Assembly (NCBI RefSeq): GCF_938010525.1
Contig: NZ_CALLVK010000005.1
Span: forward strand, 1 to 55,181
Direction of reading: 5' to 3'
DNA: 55,181 bases
DNA from: Abiotrophia sp938010525
GTDB lineage: Bacteria > Bacillota > Bacilli > Lactobacillales > Aerococcaceae
Shown piece after piece: positions 7,819 to 16,380 of this stretch. The notes below the pieces were generated by a model. The model saw nothing but the letters and a program-made list of their open reading frames with translations. It had not been told where the DNA came from and did no database searches. The stretch's first letter is position 1. The number at the start of each line of letters is the position of its first letter. The position numbers and the translations under genes were made by a program.

Positions 7819-8859
7819 TTAGGCTTGCACCACAAAGTCAATGGCCTTGACCTTCTTGCCCCACCAGCGGGCAAAGGCCTTGAAGCGAGCGCGAATAGTG
7901 GCCTGGTGAGCCTTTGCCAAAGGCTGGGGACTAGTTACTTGGAAGCTGACTTGGTCGCCTTGCTGACGTAGCTGCCACTCGCCCTTGACCTGGCCCCGAA
8001 TCAGAATCAGGGCTGGAATTTGGCCTGCTTTCTGCCAAATAGTGTGGTGGCGGTCCTTTTCTACCAAGATGTCTTTGGACTTGTAGGAAACTAAGAGGGC
8101 ATCGAATTTACCCAGGACCAAGACAGTCGGTAACTTGGCCGCATCCTGCCAGCTTTCATAGTAGAAGGTCTGCTTGCCATAGCGACAACTTGACCAGTCA
8201 GATAGGTCCACCTGATTGAAGAAGGCCTGGGGCACCCCGAAGAAGTGGGCTGCATCCGCCAGAGTCGCCGGACCATAGAAAGAGAAATAAGTCGCCAGCA
8301 GCTGATGCTTAAGGAGGTGCAAGTCCTGCCCTTCTGGCGCTGGCTGCCAATGAACTTGTCGGTCGCCCTGACTCAGGGTCTGATAGAGCTGGCCCTGACG
8401 CGAAGCCGCCAAGAAGAGCCCACCCCAACGGAAGAGTTGGCGCCACTCTTCCTGACCATAGCGATCCTTAAGGGCATCACGCGTCAGAGGACCGTCAGCC
8501 AGATAGCCGGCCAGGCGCTCTAATTGGGCCGCCACCTCTACCCCTTGCTCAGCCAAATGACTCCAGGGCCAGGAGACCGTCTCCGACAGAAGTAGTGACA
8601 AGGCCTCCCAAGTCGGACGATCATAGAAGTGGTAGGTCCCCCGCTGGCCCCAAGCCAAGATGCCTTGCTCTGTCAAGTCCACATAGCTATCCGCCTTAGG
8701 ATCAGCCAGACGGTTGAAGTAATTATAGATGCCATGGGTCACATACTGAGACTGAATCCCCAGACTCTTGGCCAAGACCTCTGTCCCCGTCAACTTAGAC
8801 TCAAGCAAGGCCTGATGATAGAGCCTTTGCGCCAAAATATCCTGTGCTGTAATGGTCAT
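7819..8859 (-). CDS. Winged-helix DNA-binding domain protein (HTH_42/AlkZ-like family)
   Basis: 346 residues matching by eye the 'winged helix DNA-binding domain-containing protein' family (HTH_42, PF06224). It begins ILAQRLYHQALL, contains WGQRGTYHFYD near residue 70, and has the DALLVSYKSKD...ILIRGQVKG strands near the end. The family includes the interstrand-crosslink DNA glycosylases AlkX/AlkZ, but most members are untested. It lies 17 nt upstream of the glycosyltransferase and is probably co-transcribed. A DNA repair role is possible but inferred from family only. Confidence 0.75.
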   Translation of the reverse strand: MTITAQDILAQRLYHQALLESKLTGTEVLAKSLGIQSQYVTHGIYNYFNRLADPKADSYVDLTEQGILAWGQRGTYHFYDRPTWEALSLLLSETVSWPWSHLAEQGVEVAAQLERLAGYLADGPLTRDALKDRYGQEEWRQLFRWGGLFLAASRQGQLYQTLSQGDRQVHWQPAPEGQDLHLLKHQLLATYFSFYGPATLADAAHFFGVPQAFFNQVDLSDWSSCRYGKQTFYYESWQDAAKLPTVLVLGKFDALLVSYKSKDILVEKDRHHTIWQKAGQIPALILIRGQVKGEWQLRQQGDQVSFQVTSPQPLAKAHQATIRARFKAFARWWGKKVKAIDFVVQA

Positions 8860-8973
8860 ACGGTCGCCCCCTTTCGCTTACTTTCTCATTATAACAAAGC
8901 CTGTCTTGGACTTCAAAAAAGGCAGGCCCTATTCTTTACTTTTAATAGGTACTTGTTTAAGCTCTCAAGCCAG

Positions 8974-9163
8974 TGACTAAGACGCGACACGGTCAAAATC
9001 GGGTCCGTGTGGTGCCTCAGGATGCCGAGCGCATGATAAGCTCTGGGAGCGCCAGCGACCTAGAGCTTCCATAGCTAGGCAAGGCGGAAGACTCCCGCAG
9101 GGAGGCTGCAGCCGGTCCCACCTCACGGACCTGACTTTTGGCTAGAGTGTCGCGCCTTAGTCA
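8974..9163. repeat. 190-bp structured element with about 40-bp imperfect terminal inverted repeats
   Basis: The ends mirror each other: TGACTAAGACGCGACAC at 8974 and its near-complement GTGTCGCGCCTTAGTCA ending at 9163. Pairing continues inward through GGGTCCGTGTGGTG and CACCTCACGGACC. Inside are two more hairpins: AAGCTCT (9038-9044) with AGAGCTT (9062-9068), and CTCCC-GCA-GGGAG (9092-9104). There is no open frame, transposase or ribosome site. The GC-rich cloverleaf-like fold suggests a non-coding RNA or a MITE-like mobile element between two leftward transcripts. Confidence 0.6.
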
Positions 9164-9174
9164 TGCTTTTACCA

Positions 9175-9212
9175 CACAAAAATGAGGCTAGGACACCAGT
9201 CCCAGCCTCAAG
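9175..9212 (-). terminator. Intrinsic terminator of the ABC exporter operon
   Basis: A stem GAGGCTaGGAC / GTCCcAGCCTC with an ACCA loop is followed on the minus strand by ATTTTTGTG, 11 nt past the stop of the second exporter gene. Confidence 0.8.
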
Positions 9213-9222
9213 CTCGTCTTAT

Positions 9223-10962
9223 TTAGTTCATCATGCCCGCCTGGAGCTGATACATGCGGTAGTAGAGCCCACCTTGAGCTAGTAGCTCCTGGTGGTTGCC
9301 CGACTCGACAATCTGCCCTTGGTCCAGGACATAGATGCAGTCCGCATCCTGAATGGTCGACAGACGGTGGGCAATAGCCAAGGTTGTCCGTCCCTTTCGC
9401 ATCTTGGCTAGCGAGGCTTGAATGACTTCCTCGGTCTCCGAGTCAATATTGGCCGTGGCCTCATCCAGAATCAAAATCTTAGGCTGGGTGGCCATGGTCC
9501 GGGCAAAGGCCAGCAACTGGCGCTGGCCACTCGACAAGGTCGCCCCCCGCTCCGTCACCGGACTGTCGTAGCCCGCTGGCAGACTCTCGATAAAGTCAGC
9601 CGCATCGACAAAGCGCGCCGCCTCTCGCATGGCTTCATCCGTCAAGTCCTCTTGATACATGCGGATATTGGAGGCAATGGTCCCATGGAAGAGGAAAGGA
9701 TCCTGCAAGACCAAGCCCACAGCCGACCGCAAGGGCTCAGCCGAATAGGACTTAATATCCTGGCCATCAATCAGAATCTGGCCGCGATCAAATTCATAGA
9801 AGCGCAAGAAGAGATTCATAATCGAAGACTTACCAGATCCGGTCGCCCCCACAAAGGCCACCGTCTGGCCGGCTTCCACCTTGAAACTAATATGCTTGAG
9901 GACATCCCGCTTGCCATCATAGGAGAAGCTGACATCCTTGAATTCAATGCTGCCCGCCCCGATTTCCGTGACCTGACCGCTTTGGGCTGGTTCATAGTCC
10001 TCTTGGTCAATCAAGGCAAAGACCCGGTCGGCTGCAATCATGGAAGTCTGCAGAATGGAAAAGTTCTGGGTGACTTCAATCAGCGGGTTGAAGAGCTGGT
10101 TGGAGTATTGAATAAAGGCATACATAAGCCCTGCGGTCACACCGGCTACCTGCCAGGTGACCCCGAAATAGGCCAGGATAACGGCATAGGCCAAGAGCTT
10201 AAGCAAGGACATGGCCGGCCGCAGGAAGAGGCTGTTGACATTGAGGGATTTATTGGAATAGGCCACATGGTCTGCATTAATGGCTTCAAATTCCGCCAAG
10301 AGACGCCCTTCCTGGCCAAAGGCCTGGACAATTCGCATGCCCTCAATGCTTTCCGACAGCTTAACGTTCAGGTCGCTCAGCTTAGCCCGGGTCATGGCAA
10401 TCAAATCGCGCGACTTACTGTTGTAGAGGGCAATCGATCCAAACATAATGGGAATAAAGACCAGCATAAGCAGGGTCAGGGGCACATTGAGACTAAGCAT
10501 GGTCCCAATGGTGACGGCCACAATGACCAAGGAAGTGAGGAAGCTAGAGAAGATGGCGCTGAACATATCGGCCACTGCCTGAGTGTCATTGGTCAGGCGG
10601 GACACGATGGCCCCTGCTGGCGTCTGGTCGAAGTAAGACATGGACAGGCTTTGTAGCTTGTCGAAGGACTCTTGGCGCAAGTCGCGAACCACGCTTTGGG
10701 CTACGCGGGCGAAGGTGTAGTTACCTAAGAAGGTAAAGGCCACCCGCACCAGGAAGAGGCTATAGTAGGCCAGGAGGATTAAGCCTCCTTGGGCCACCAA
10801 GCCACCCCCAATAAAGTGGTCGATATAATACCGGGCCAGGAGTGGAATGGCAGTCGTCACGGCCGACGTTAGGAAGATGAAGACCAGAGCCATCAGGGCA
10901 GTCCCCTTGTAACGCCACATATAGGCCATGAGGCGTCTAAAAGTTTTAGCACGATTAGGCAT
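9223..10962 (-). CDS. ABC exporter half-transporter with consensus ATPase site (EfrD/LmrD-like)
   Basis: 579 residues: six membrane segments in the first 300 residues, then a nucleotide-binding domain with Walker A GATGSGKSS, signature LSSGQ and Walker B ILILDEATANID, whose catalytic Glu is intact. It overlaps the upstream half-transporter by 8 nt. The partner has Asp in place of that Glu, so the two almost certainly form a heterodimeric type IV exporter of the LmrCD/EfrCD/YheIH kind, used for drug or lipid efflux. The substrate cannot be told from sequence. Confidence 0.88.
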   Translation of the reverse strand: MPNRAKTFRRLMAYMWRYKGTALMALVFIFLTSAVTTAIPLLARYYIDHFIGGGLVAQGGLILLAYYSLFLVRVAFTFLGNYTFARVAQSVVRDLRQESFDKLQSLSMSYFDQTPAGAIVSRLTNDTQAVADMFSAIFSSFLTSLVIVAVTIGTMLSLNVPLTLLMLVFIPIMFGSIALYNSKSRDLIAMTRAKLSDLNVKLSESIEGMRIVQAFGQEGRLLAEFEAINADHVAYSNKSLNVNSLFLRPAMSLLKLLAYAVILAYFGVTWQVAGVTAGLMYAFIQYSNQLFNPLIEVTQNFSILQTSMIAADRVFALIDQEDYEPAQSGQVTEIGAGSIEFKDVSFSYDGKRDVLKHISFKVEAGQTVAFVGATGSGKSSIMNLFLRFYEFDRGQILIDGQDIKSYSAEPLRSAVGLVLQDPFLFHGTIASNIRMYQEDLTDEAMREAARFVDAADFIESLPAGYDSPVTERGATLSSGQRQLLAFARTMATQPKILILDEATANIDSETEEVIQASLAKMRKGRTTLAIAHRLSTIQDADCIYVLDQGQIVESGNHQELLAQGGLYYRMYQLQAGMMN

Positions 10963-12706
10963 CTAAGTCCCCTCCTTCCAAACTCTGAGCCAGTTGTTGA
11001 CTACGGTAGGTGGTCGCATACCAGCCATTTTGCGCCAGCAATTCTTGGTGATTGCCCCGCTCCTTAATACGGCCCTCTTCCATAACTAGAATCAGGTCGG
11101 CATGGACGACGGCTGACAGACGGTGGGCCGTAATAATGGTGGTCTTGCCTTGACGTTCCGACTTAAGATTTTCTAAAATCAAATGCTCAGTCTTGGCATC
11201 CACGGCAGACAGCGAATCGTCCAGAATCAGAATGTCTGGATCCAAAATCAGGGCCCGGCTCATGGCCAGACGTTGCTTCTGACCACCGGACAGGGAGACC
11301 CCCCGCTCCCCTATCAGGGTATCTAGCCCTTCAGGCATGGCCTGGATATCCTGGTAGACACCACAGAGTTGCGTGGCTCTGACAATGGCCGCATCATCCA
11401 AGTCAGCCTGGCCGAAGCGGACATTATCCCGAATACTCATGGCGAAGAGCAGCTGGTCTTGAGGTACATAGCCCATCAAGCTCCGCAAGTCGCTGAGGCG
11501 GTAGTCGCGGATGTCATGGCCATCTAGTCGAATGCTACCCACATTGACATCCTGCTCCCGCAAGAGTAGGCGCAAGAGACTGGTCTTACCAGATCCGGTC
11601 ACCCCGACAATGCCCAGGGTTTGACCGGCTTCCAAGCCAAAGTGGACATCCTCTAAGGTGGTCAAATCTTGATAGGCAAAGGACTCAATGTCATAGTCCA
11701 AGCGCCCATTTTGAATACTAGGCAGAGGATGCTCCGTCTCACGGACTGGGCTTTCCTCATGCAGCAATTTGTCAATCCGATCCAGGGAGACCGAGCCCCT
11801 TTGCATAATGTTGAAGAGCCAGCCGATGGCTTGCAGGGGCCAGACTAACATGTCCAGATAAGTCATGAAGGTAACCATTTCCCCGACGGTGAACTGGCCC
11901 TGACTAATCAGATAGCCCCCGTAGAGCAGGCTAATCAGATAGGAAGCCCCCACGAATATCAAGACCATGGGTTGGAAGAGCTCATTGTACTTGGCAGCTC
12001 GCAGGTTCTTAGCCCAGACCATCTGGTTAGTGGCCTGGAATTTAGCTGTCTCCTGGGCCCCATAGCCAAAGGACTTGGTCACCTTAATACCAGAGACTGA
12101 TTCCTGAACCGAGTTGTTAAGCTCAGAGAAGGCCTCTTGGGCCTGCTTAAAACCTTCATGGTTGATGCGTCCCAGGCGACTAGTCCCCCAGGCCAGTACT
12201 GGCAGAGGCAAAATCGCCACTAGGGTCAGGCGCCAATCCAGAATCCAGAACATGGTAGCCAGAGTAACGAAGGCAGTAAACGTGGCATCCACGGCCATCA
12301 TGACCCCACCCCCTGCCATCATGACCAGGGTTTGGACATCGTTGGTGGCATGGGCCATCAGGTCCCCGGTCCGATAGCGGGTATAGAAGGACGGCGCCAT
12401 ACGGGTAAAGTGTTCAAATAAACGAGTCCGCAGAATCCGGCCCAGGCTATTGGCTGTCCCTAAAATAAAGAGCCGCCAGACATAGCGGAGGGCATACATA
12501 ATGAGGGCGGCCCCCACTAGCCAGGTCAGATTGATGGCCAGATCGCTAGGGGTCAGCTTGCCACCAACAATGGCATCAATAACCTGCCCAATAATACGAG
12601 GCGGAATCAGGTTGAAGACGTTGACCAAGGATAAGGCCAGAATCCCAATGATATAGCGGCGGGCTTCCAACTTGAAGAACCAGCCTAATTTGCGAATGAG
12701 TGACAT
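10955..12706 (-). CDS. ABC exporter half-transporter with degenerate ATPase site (EfrC/LmrC-like)
   Basis: 583 residues from the ATG at 12706, chosen because AAAGGAG precedes it; a longer frame lacks a ribosome site. Six predicted membrane helices are followed by Walker A GVTGSGKTS, signature LSGGQ and Walker B ILILDDSLSAVDA. The catalytic Glu after Walker B is Asp, the hallmark of the degenerate subunit in heterodimeric exporters such as LmrC/EfrC. The first gene of the pair, it is translationally coupled to the 9223-10962 gene. Confidence 0.88.
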   Translation of the reverse strand: MSLIRKLGWFFKLEARRYIIGILALSLVNVFNLIPPRIIGQVIDAIVGGKLTPSDLAINLTWLVGAALIMYALRYVWRLFILGTANSLGRILRTRLFEHFTRMAPSFYTRYRTGDLMAHATNDVQTLVMMAGGGVMMAVDATFTAFVTLATMFWILDWRLTLVAILPLPVLAWGTSRLGRINHEGFKQAQEAFSELNNSVQESVSGIKVTKSFGYGAQETAKFQATNQMVWAKNLRAAKYNELFQPMVLIFVGASYLISLLYGGYLISQGQFTVGEMVTFMTYLDMLVWPLQAIGWLFNIMQRGSVSLDRIDKLLHEESPVRETEHPLPSIQNGRLDYDIESFAYQDLTTLEDVHFGLEAGQTLGIVGVTGSGKTSLLRLLLREQDVNVGSIRLDGHDIRDYRLSDLRSLMGYVPQDQLLFAMSIRDNVRFGQADLDDAAIVRATQLCGVYQDIQAMPEGLDTLIGERGVSLSGGQKQRLAMSRALILDPDILILDDSLSAVDAKTEHLILENLKSERQGKTTIITAHRLSAVVHADLILVMEEGRIKERGNHQELLAQNGWYATTYRSQQLAQSLEGGDLDA

Positions 12707-12733
12707 GACACATTCTCCTTTCGTAACCTTGCT

Positions 12734-12763
12734 ATTATACAACAAAAAAGAAGCCGGGACCAA
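12734..12763 (-). promoter_or_regulatory. Likely promoter of the ABC exporter operon
   Basis: On the minus strand TTGGTC (12758-12763), an 18-nt spacer and TATAAT (12734-12739) lie about 28 nt before the start codon. The -10 box is perfect and the -35 box weak. Confidence 0.6.
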
Positions 12764-12778
12764 TGAACTGACCCGAGC

Positions 12779-12810
12779 AAAAAAGAGCCGGCACCCCAGT
12801 GCCAGCCCTC
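12779..12810 (-). terminator. Intrinsic terminator after the GNAT gene
   Basis: The minus strand reads AGGGCTGGCAC...GTGCCGGCTCT followed by TTTTTTG, just downstream of the stop at 12817. Confidence 0.75.
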
Positions 12811-12816
12811 ACACAT

Positions 12817-13308
12817 TTATTCACTTAGATAGTCATAGGCCTGCCGGGGCGAGCCGTCTTGGAGATAGATAGTGCCTCGCTCCTGGAAGCCGTAGGCCAG
12901 GATGGCTTGCTGCATGGGAAGGTTTTGGGCGTGGGTGTCAATCCGGATGTGGGGGCAGACGGACTTAGCGAAGTCGAAAGCTGCCCGCGCCACGCCGCGG
13001 GCCTTGCCATTGGAAGCCAGGCGGTGAATGGTCACATAGGGACTTTGGCTGCGCCAGCCCAGACCATCAATCTGGCCATAGGTCGGATCTTGGCCACCAA
13101 TCAGGGCGAAGGTCCCCACTAGCTGGCCAGTTTCGTCCTCTAGGACATAGGAATGGCCTTGAGCAATATCGGCTTCTAGGAGACTTAGAGGCGGATAGCC
13201 GTCTGGCCACTGATTGGGATTGCCCTTGGCCCGCATAAATGCCCGGGCTTGGGCGTATAAGACCATCAAAGCCGGCAAATCCCCATTCTTTGTCTGTCTA
13301 ATCTGCAT
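12817..13308 (-). CDS. GNAT-family N-acetyltransferase
   Basis: 163 residues from the ATG at 13308, which has GAGGAG 8 nt upstream; the longer frame does not. It has the pattern of small GNAT enzymes: IRQTKNGDLPAL at the start, a VTIHRLASNGKARGVARAAFDFA acetyl-CoA loop region (kept as separate motifs IHRLA and KARGVA), IRIDTHAQNLPMQ, and GFQERGTIYL. The Q/R-x-x-G-x-G/A turn is weak (K-A-R-G-V-A). Substrate unknown. Single-gene transcript with its own terminator. Confidence 0.78.
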   Translation of the reverse strand: MQIRQTKNGDLPALMVLYAQARAFMRAKGNPNQWPDGYPPLSLLEADIAQGHSYVLEDETGQLVGTFALIGGQDPTYGQIDGLGWRSQSPYVTIHRLASNGKARGVARAAFDFAKSVCPHIRIDTHAQNLPMQQAILAYGFQERGTIYLQDGSPRQAYDYLSE

Positions 13309-13385
13309 GCGACTTTCTCCTCTGCACCACGCCTTACTGCCCCCCAGTCTATCACAAATCCCCGTCCTTGCCAACAAGGTCTAAC

Positions 13386-13414
13386 TTGGGTCTGGCCCGT
13401 CATAGTGCTATACT
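13386..13414 (+). promoter_or_regulatory. Promoter of pepT
   Basis: TTGGGT, a 17-nt spacer and TATACT, with an extended -10 TG (TGCTATACT), lie 35 nt before the pepT start. Confidence 0.7.
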
Positions 13415-13448
13415 AGACTTAACTGATTAAGAGAAAGAAGGATCCGCT

Positions 13449-14684
13449 ATGGAATCCATGCTCCAACGCTTTATCCGCTATGCTAAAATCAACACCCGAT
13501 CCGACCTGCACTCCGATGCCGTGCCGACTACACCCGGTCAACTGGACTTCCTCCGCATGTTGGAGGCCGAACTCAGGGACCTGGGGCTCAGCCAAGTCCG
13601 CTTCAATCCAGTGGATGCCTTTGTCACCGCCCTCTTGCCAAGCAACCTGCCGGCCCATCAAAAAGCGCCAGCCATTGGCTTTATTGCCCATGTGGATACG
13701 GCTGACTTCAATGCTGACCATATCCAGCCCCAGGTTCATTCGGACTATGACGGTCAGGATATTGTCTTGAATCCTGACCTGGACATTGTCATGCGGGTGT
13801 CCGAATTTCCTAACTTGAAACACTATGTGGGACAGACCCTGATTACCACGGATGGTACCACCCTGCTGGGGGCCGACGACAAGGCGGGGCTGGTCAGCAT
13901 TTTGGAAGCTGTCATCCATCTATTAGCCCATCCTGACCTGCCTCACGGCGATATTTGGCTGGCCTTCGGACCTGATGAAGAAATCGGCAAGGGCGCCCAT
14001 CGCTTCCAAGCCCAAGACTTCCCGGCAGACTTTGCCTATACGCTGGATAGTGGCCAAGTGGGCAAGTTGGAATACGAGACCTTCAACGCCGCCCGGGTCA
14101 TGCTGACCATCGACGGGACCAGCGTCCATCCCGGGACTGCCAAGGGCCTCATGGTCAATGCCCTGGCCGAGGCCGCCAAACTCTTCGCCCGCCTGCCCCA
14201 AGACCAGGTGCCAGAATTGACCGAGGGCCACGAGGGCTACTATATGCTGTCCAGCCAAAGTGGCGACATTGGCCAAGTTCAGGCCACCTACATTATTCGC
14301 GACCATGACAAGGAACACTTCCAAGCTCGCAAGGACTTCTTCCATCAGATTGTGGCCCAGCAGAATGCAGGCTACGACCGGCCCCGCATCCAATGCCAAA
14401 TTTATGACGAGTACTACAATATGTACGATATCCTCAAGCAAGACATGACACCGGTTGAGGTGGCCATTGCCGCCTACAAGGCCTGTGGCATTGAGCCTAT
14501 TATCAAGCCTTTCCGGGGCGGGACCGACGGCTGCATCATCACCTATAAGGGCATCCCGACGCCCAACCTCTTCACGGGTGCTGAAAACCTTCATGGCCAG
14601 TATGAATTTGTCAGCTTAGAAAGCATGGAAAAGGCCAGCCAAGTCGTCCTTACCATTATCCAATCAGTGGTCAACCCACACTAA
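13449..14684 (+). CDS. pepT: Peptidase T (tripeptide aminopeptidase)
   Basis: 411 residues, the standard length for PepT of the M20B family. The two-zinc site motifs are visible in order: IAHVDTADFNADH (His/Asp), LLGADDKAG (bridging Asp), FGPDEEIGKG (catalytic Glu and ligand), TLDSG, and a late FRGGTDG with FTGAENLHGQ. The enzyme releases the N-terminal residue from tripeptides in the cytoplasm, the last step of peptide nutrition. AGAAAGAAGGA precedes the ATG. It is a monocistronic rightward unit with clear promoter and terminator. Confidence 0.93.
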   Translation: MESMLQRFIRYAKINTRSDLHSDAVPTTPGQLDFLRMLEAELRDLGLSQVRFNPVDAFVTALLPSNLPAHQKAPAIGFIAHVDTADFNADHIQPQVHSDYDGQDIVLNPDLDIVMRVSEFPNLKHYVGQTLITTDGTTLLGADDKAGLVSILEAVIHLLAHPDLPHGDIWLAFGPDEEIGKGAHRFQAQDFPADFAYTLDSGQVGKLEYETFNAARVMLTIDGTSVHPGTAKGLMVNALAEAAKLFARLPQDQVPELTEGHEGYYMLSSQSGDIGQVQATYIIRDHDKEHFQARKDFFHQIVAQQNAGYDRPRIQCQIYDEYYNMYDILKQDMTPVEVAIAAYKACGIEPIIKPFRGGTDGCIITYKGIPTPNLFTGAENLHGQYEFVSLESMEKASQVVLTIIQSVVNPH

Positions 14685-14687
14685 AAC

Positions 14688-14716
14688 AAGCCAGGTAGCT
14701 CAACTACCTGGCTTTC
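14688..14716 (+). terminator. Terminator between convergent pepT and the peptidase/PTS operon
   Basis: A stem AAGCCAGGTAG / CTACCTGGCTT with a short loop is followed by TCTTTGTC on the plus strand. Upstream AAAAC gives a weaker T-tract on the minus strand, so it may work both ways. Confidence 0.75.
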
Positions 14717-14735
14717 TTTGTCTAATTTTGCTTCA

Positions 14736-15635
14736 TTAACGAATGGCGGAGCCGGCTACACGACTCACCGTATGCCGCATGCCCCTGATGGCTACTGATA
14801 AGGCGAAGATATTTTCCACATTGGCCAGGCCACCAAAGCCTGCGTCGCCAATATGCTGAATATCCACGCCAGCCACCTTATTGCGAATGGCAATGTCTTC
14901 CACCACCCGCGGGCTGCTAGATTCCTGGCTGGTCCCGATGGCGGATAGGACTAGGACATCGTGAGCGTGGGCGTATTTGACGATAGCCACCAGCTCATCA
15001 TCGGTAAAGCCCGGCACCGTCCCTACCGCAGGCACTAGGAGAATATCCGTCCCGGCCTCGATGAAGTCCTTGGCAGTTTCAATGCTGGCCACTGGCTCCT
15101 TGGACCCTGCCCCATGCATCTTGCCGGCAATGACCAGACCAGAGAAATGTTGCTTGGCCACCTTGACATAGTGGGCAATCTCCTTATTAGTTACCCCTGT
15201 CCCAGGGTTACCTGTTAAGCAAATGAAGTCTAAGCCTAGGCGGTCGGCCGCTTCTAGGGTCTCAATCGAGCAGGTCCGGCCTTTAGGCAGAACATTTCGT
15301 GCCTCCACCATAATGGCGTCGGCATCGACTGGCTCTAGGTTGGCCCCAATAGGGCGCCCTGATAGGGCTTTGAGGCGGCGAATGGGATCTTCTGTCCCTT
15401 GATCCAAGCCACAAATGACCGGATTAAGGACATCTAGCCCATTTAAGAGCATGAGGTCTGCCCCGAAGGCCTTCGCGATTTCCGCATTGGTCAAGTTGCT
15501 GATATAGGCAGGCACAGGTGCCACCATTTCACAACAAACGGTCCGGCCTTCAGCTGCCCAGATGGCTTGCTTGAGTTCTTCTGCGCTGTAGCCAGCATAG
15601 TCACTGGGCAGGCATTCTAATACACGTCTTACCAT
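14736..15635 (-). CDS. DUF7916-type TIM-barrel protein
   Basis: 299 residues. Recognised from features of the family often labelled DUF7916 or 'PEP phosphonomutase-like': TNAEIAKAFGADLMLLNG, GRPIGANLEPVD, LDFICLTGNPGTGVTNKEI, IAGKMHGAGS, LVPAVGTVPG and VDIQHIGDAGFGG. These are repeated strand-loop motifs of a TIM barrel with ligand-binding loops. No biochemical function is established for the family as far as I know. It is the last gene of the leftward PTS/peptidase operon and follows cutC by 1 nt. Relatives are recalled next to PTS and M42 peptidase genes, so it may process the imported compound; that is inference. Confidence 0.7.
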   Translation of the reverse strand: MVRRVLECLPSDYAGYSAEELKQAIWAAEGRTVCCEMVAPVPAYISNLTNAEIAKAFGADLMLLNGLDVLNPVICGLDQGTEDPIRRLKALSGRPIGANLEPVDADAIMVEARNVLPKGRTCSIETLEAADRLGLDFICLTGNPGTGVTNKEIAHYVKVAKQHFSGLVIAGKMHGAGSKEPVASIETAKDFIEAGTDILLVPAVGTVPGFTDDELVAIVKYAHAHDVLVLSAIGTSQESSSPRVVEDIAIRNKVAGVDIQHIGDAGFGGLANVENIFALSVAIRGMRHTVSRVAGSAIR

Positions 15636-15636
15636 A

Positions 15637-16380
15637 TTACTCCTTCTTTCCTAGTGCTTGGCCTAGCGCGAGGGCTAGGTCCGGGTCGGCCCCTTCATAG
15701 TCTCCACGAGGATCGTAAGCAAATGAAACGGGGCCTTGCTGGGTCGTAGGGTCTTGGTACCAGGTCTTGAAGCTGCCGTGGACTTGTTGAATGCCCGTAT
15801 AGGCCACCAAGTCCGCCGCATTAGCCAAATTCAGGCCGGCCCCCATGACAAATTCAATGTCAGCGCCATATTGGGCTTGATAATGAGCCAGTCGGTCTCG
15901 ACCTTCCTCAATGCTCTTGGCTCCCCCACTGGTCAAAATCCGCTGGCAACCTAGCTTAATTAAGCCTTCAATGGCTTGGTCAGGCTGGGCCACCACATCA
16001 ATGGCCCGGTGGAAGACCGACTGGGCGCCATAGGTCTGACAGAGCTCAATCAGGGCTTGGTTGGCATCCCAATTAAGCTGACCCGTCTCAGTTAGACAGC
16101 CAAAGGCCAGGCCACGGGCACCTGCTCTCAACAAGGCTTGGCCTTCTGCTAGCATTTGCCTGATTTCCAGCTTATCATAGGCGAAGCCACCGCCACGTGG
16201 GCGGACCATACAGATAATGGGCAGGGTCACGCCATTGGCCTTGGCTAATTCCAGACAGGACACCGTTGGCGTCAGCCCTCCCAGGGCCAGGGCGCTGTTG
16301 AGCTCAATCCGGTCCAGGCCAGCTTCTTGGGCAATCAGACAATCTCTAACACTGCCGGCACACAACTCGATGAGGGTCAT
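15637..16380 (-). CDS. cutC: CutC family protein
   Basis: 247 residues from the ATG at 16380, preceded by GGAGGAGG. The CutC barrel is recognisable: IELCAGSVRDCLIAQEAGLDRIELNSALALGGLTP at the start (here as motifs RIELN and GGLTP), MVRPRGGGFAYD, FHRAID, RILTSGGAKS and VHGSFKTW. CutC was named for copper homeostasis, but its biochemical role is uncertain and it is often found in sugar-utilisation operons. The start overlaps the stop of the upstream peptidase gene (ATGA), so translation is coupled. Its place here argues for a catabolic rather than a copper role. Confidence 0.88.
   Translation of the reverse strand: MTLIELCAGSVRDCLIAQEAGLDRIELNSALALGGLTPTVSCLELAKANGVTLPIICMVRPRGGGFAYDKLEIRQMLAEGQALLRAGARGLAFGCLTETGQLNWDANQALIELCQTYGAQSVFHRAIDVVAQPDQAIEGLIKLGCQRILTSGGAKSIEEGRDRLAHYQAQYGADIEFVMGAGLNLANAADLVAYTGIQQVHGSFKTWYQDPTTQQGPVSFAYDPRGDYEGADPDLALALGQALGKKE

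Noticed and set aside
9418..10656. Long plus-strand open frame (412 codons)
   Set aside because: It is wholly antisense to a clear ABC exporter gene, has no ribosome site, and its composition is that of a shadow frame.
13923..14594. Minus-strand open frame of 223 codons
   Set aside because: It is antisense to pepT, whose family motifs and promoter are unmistakable.
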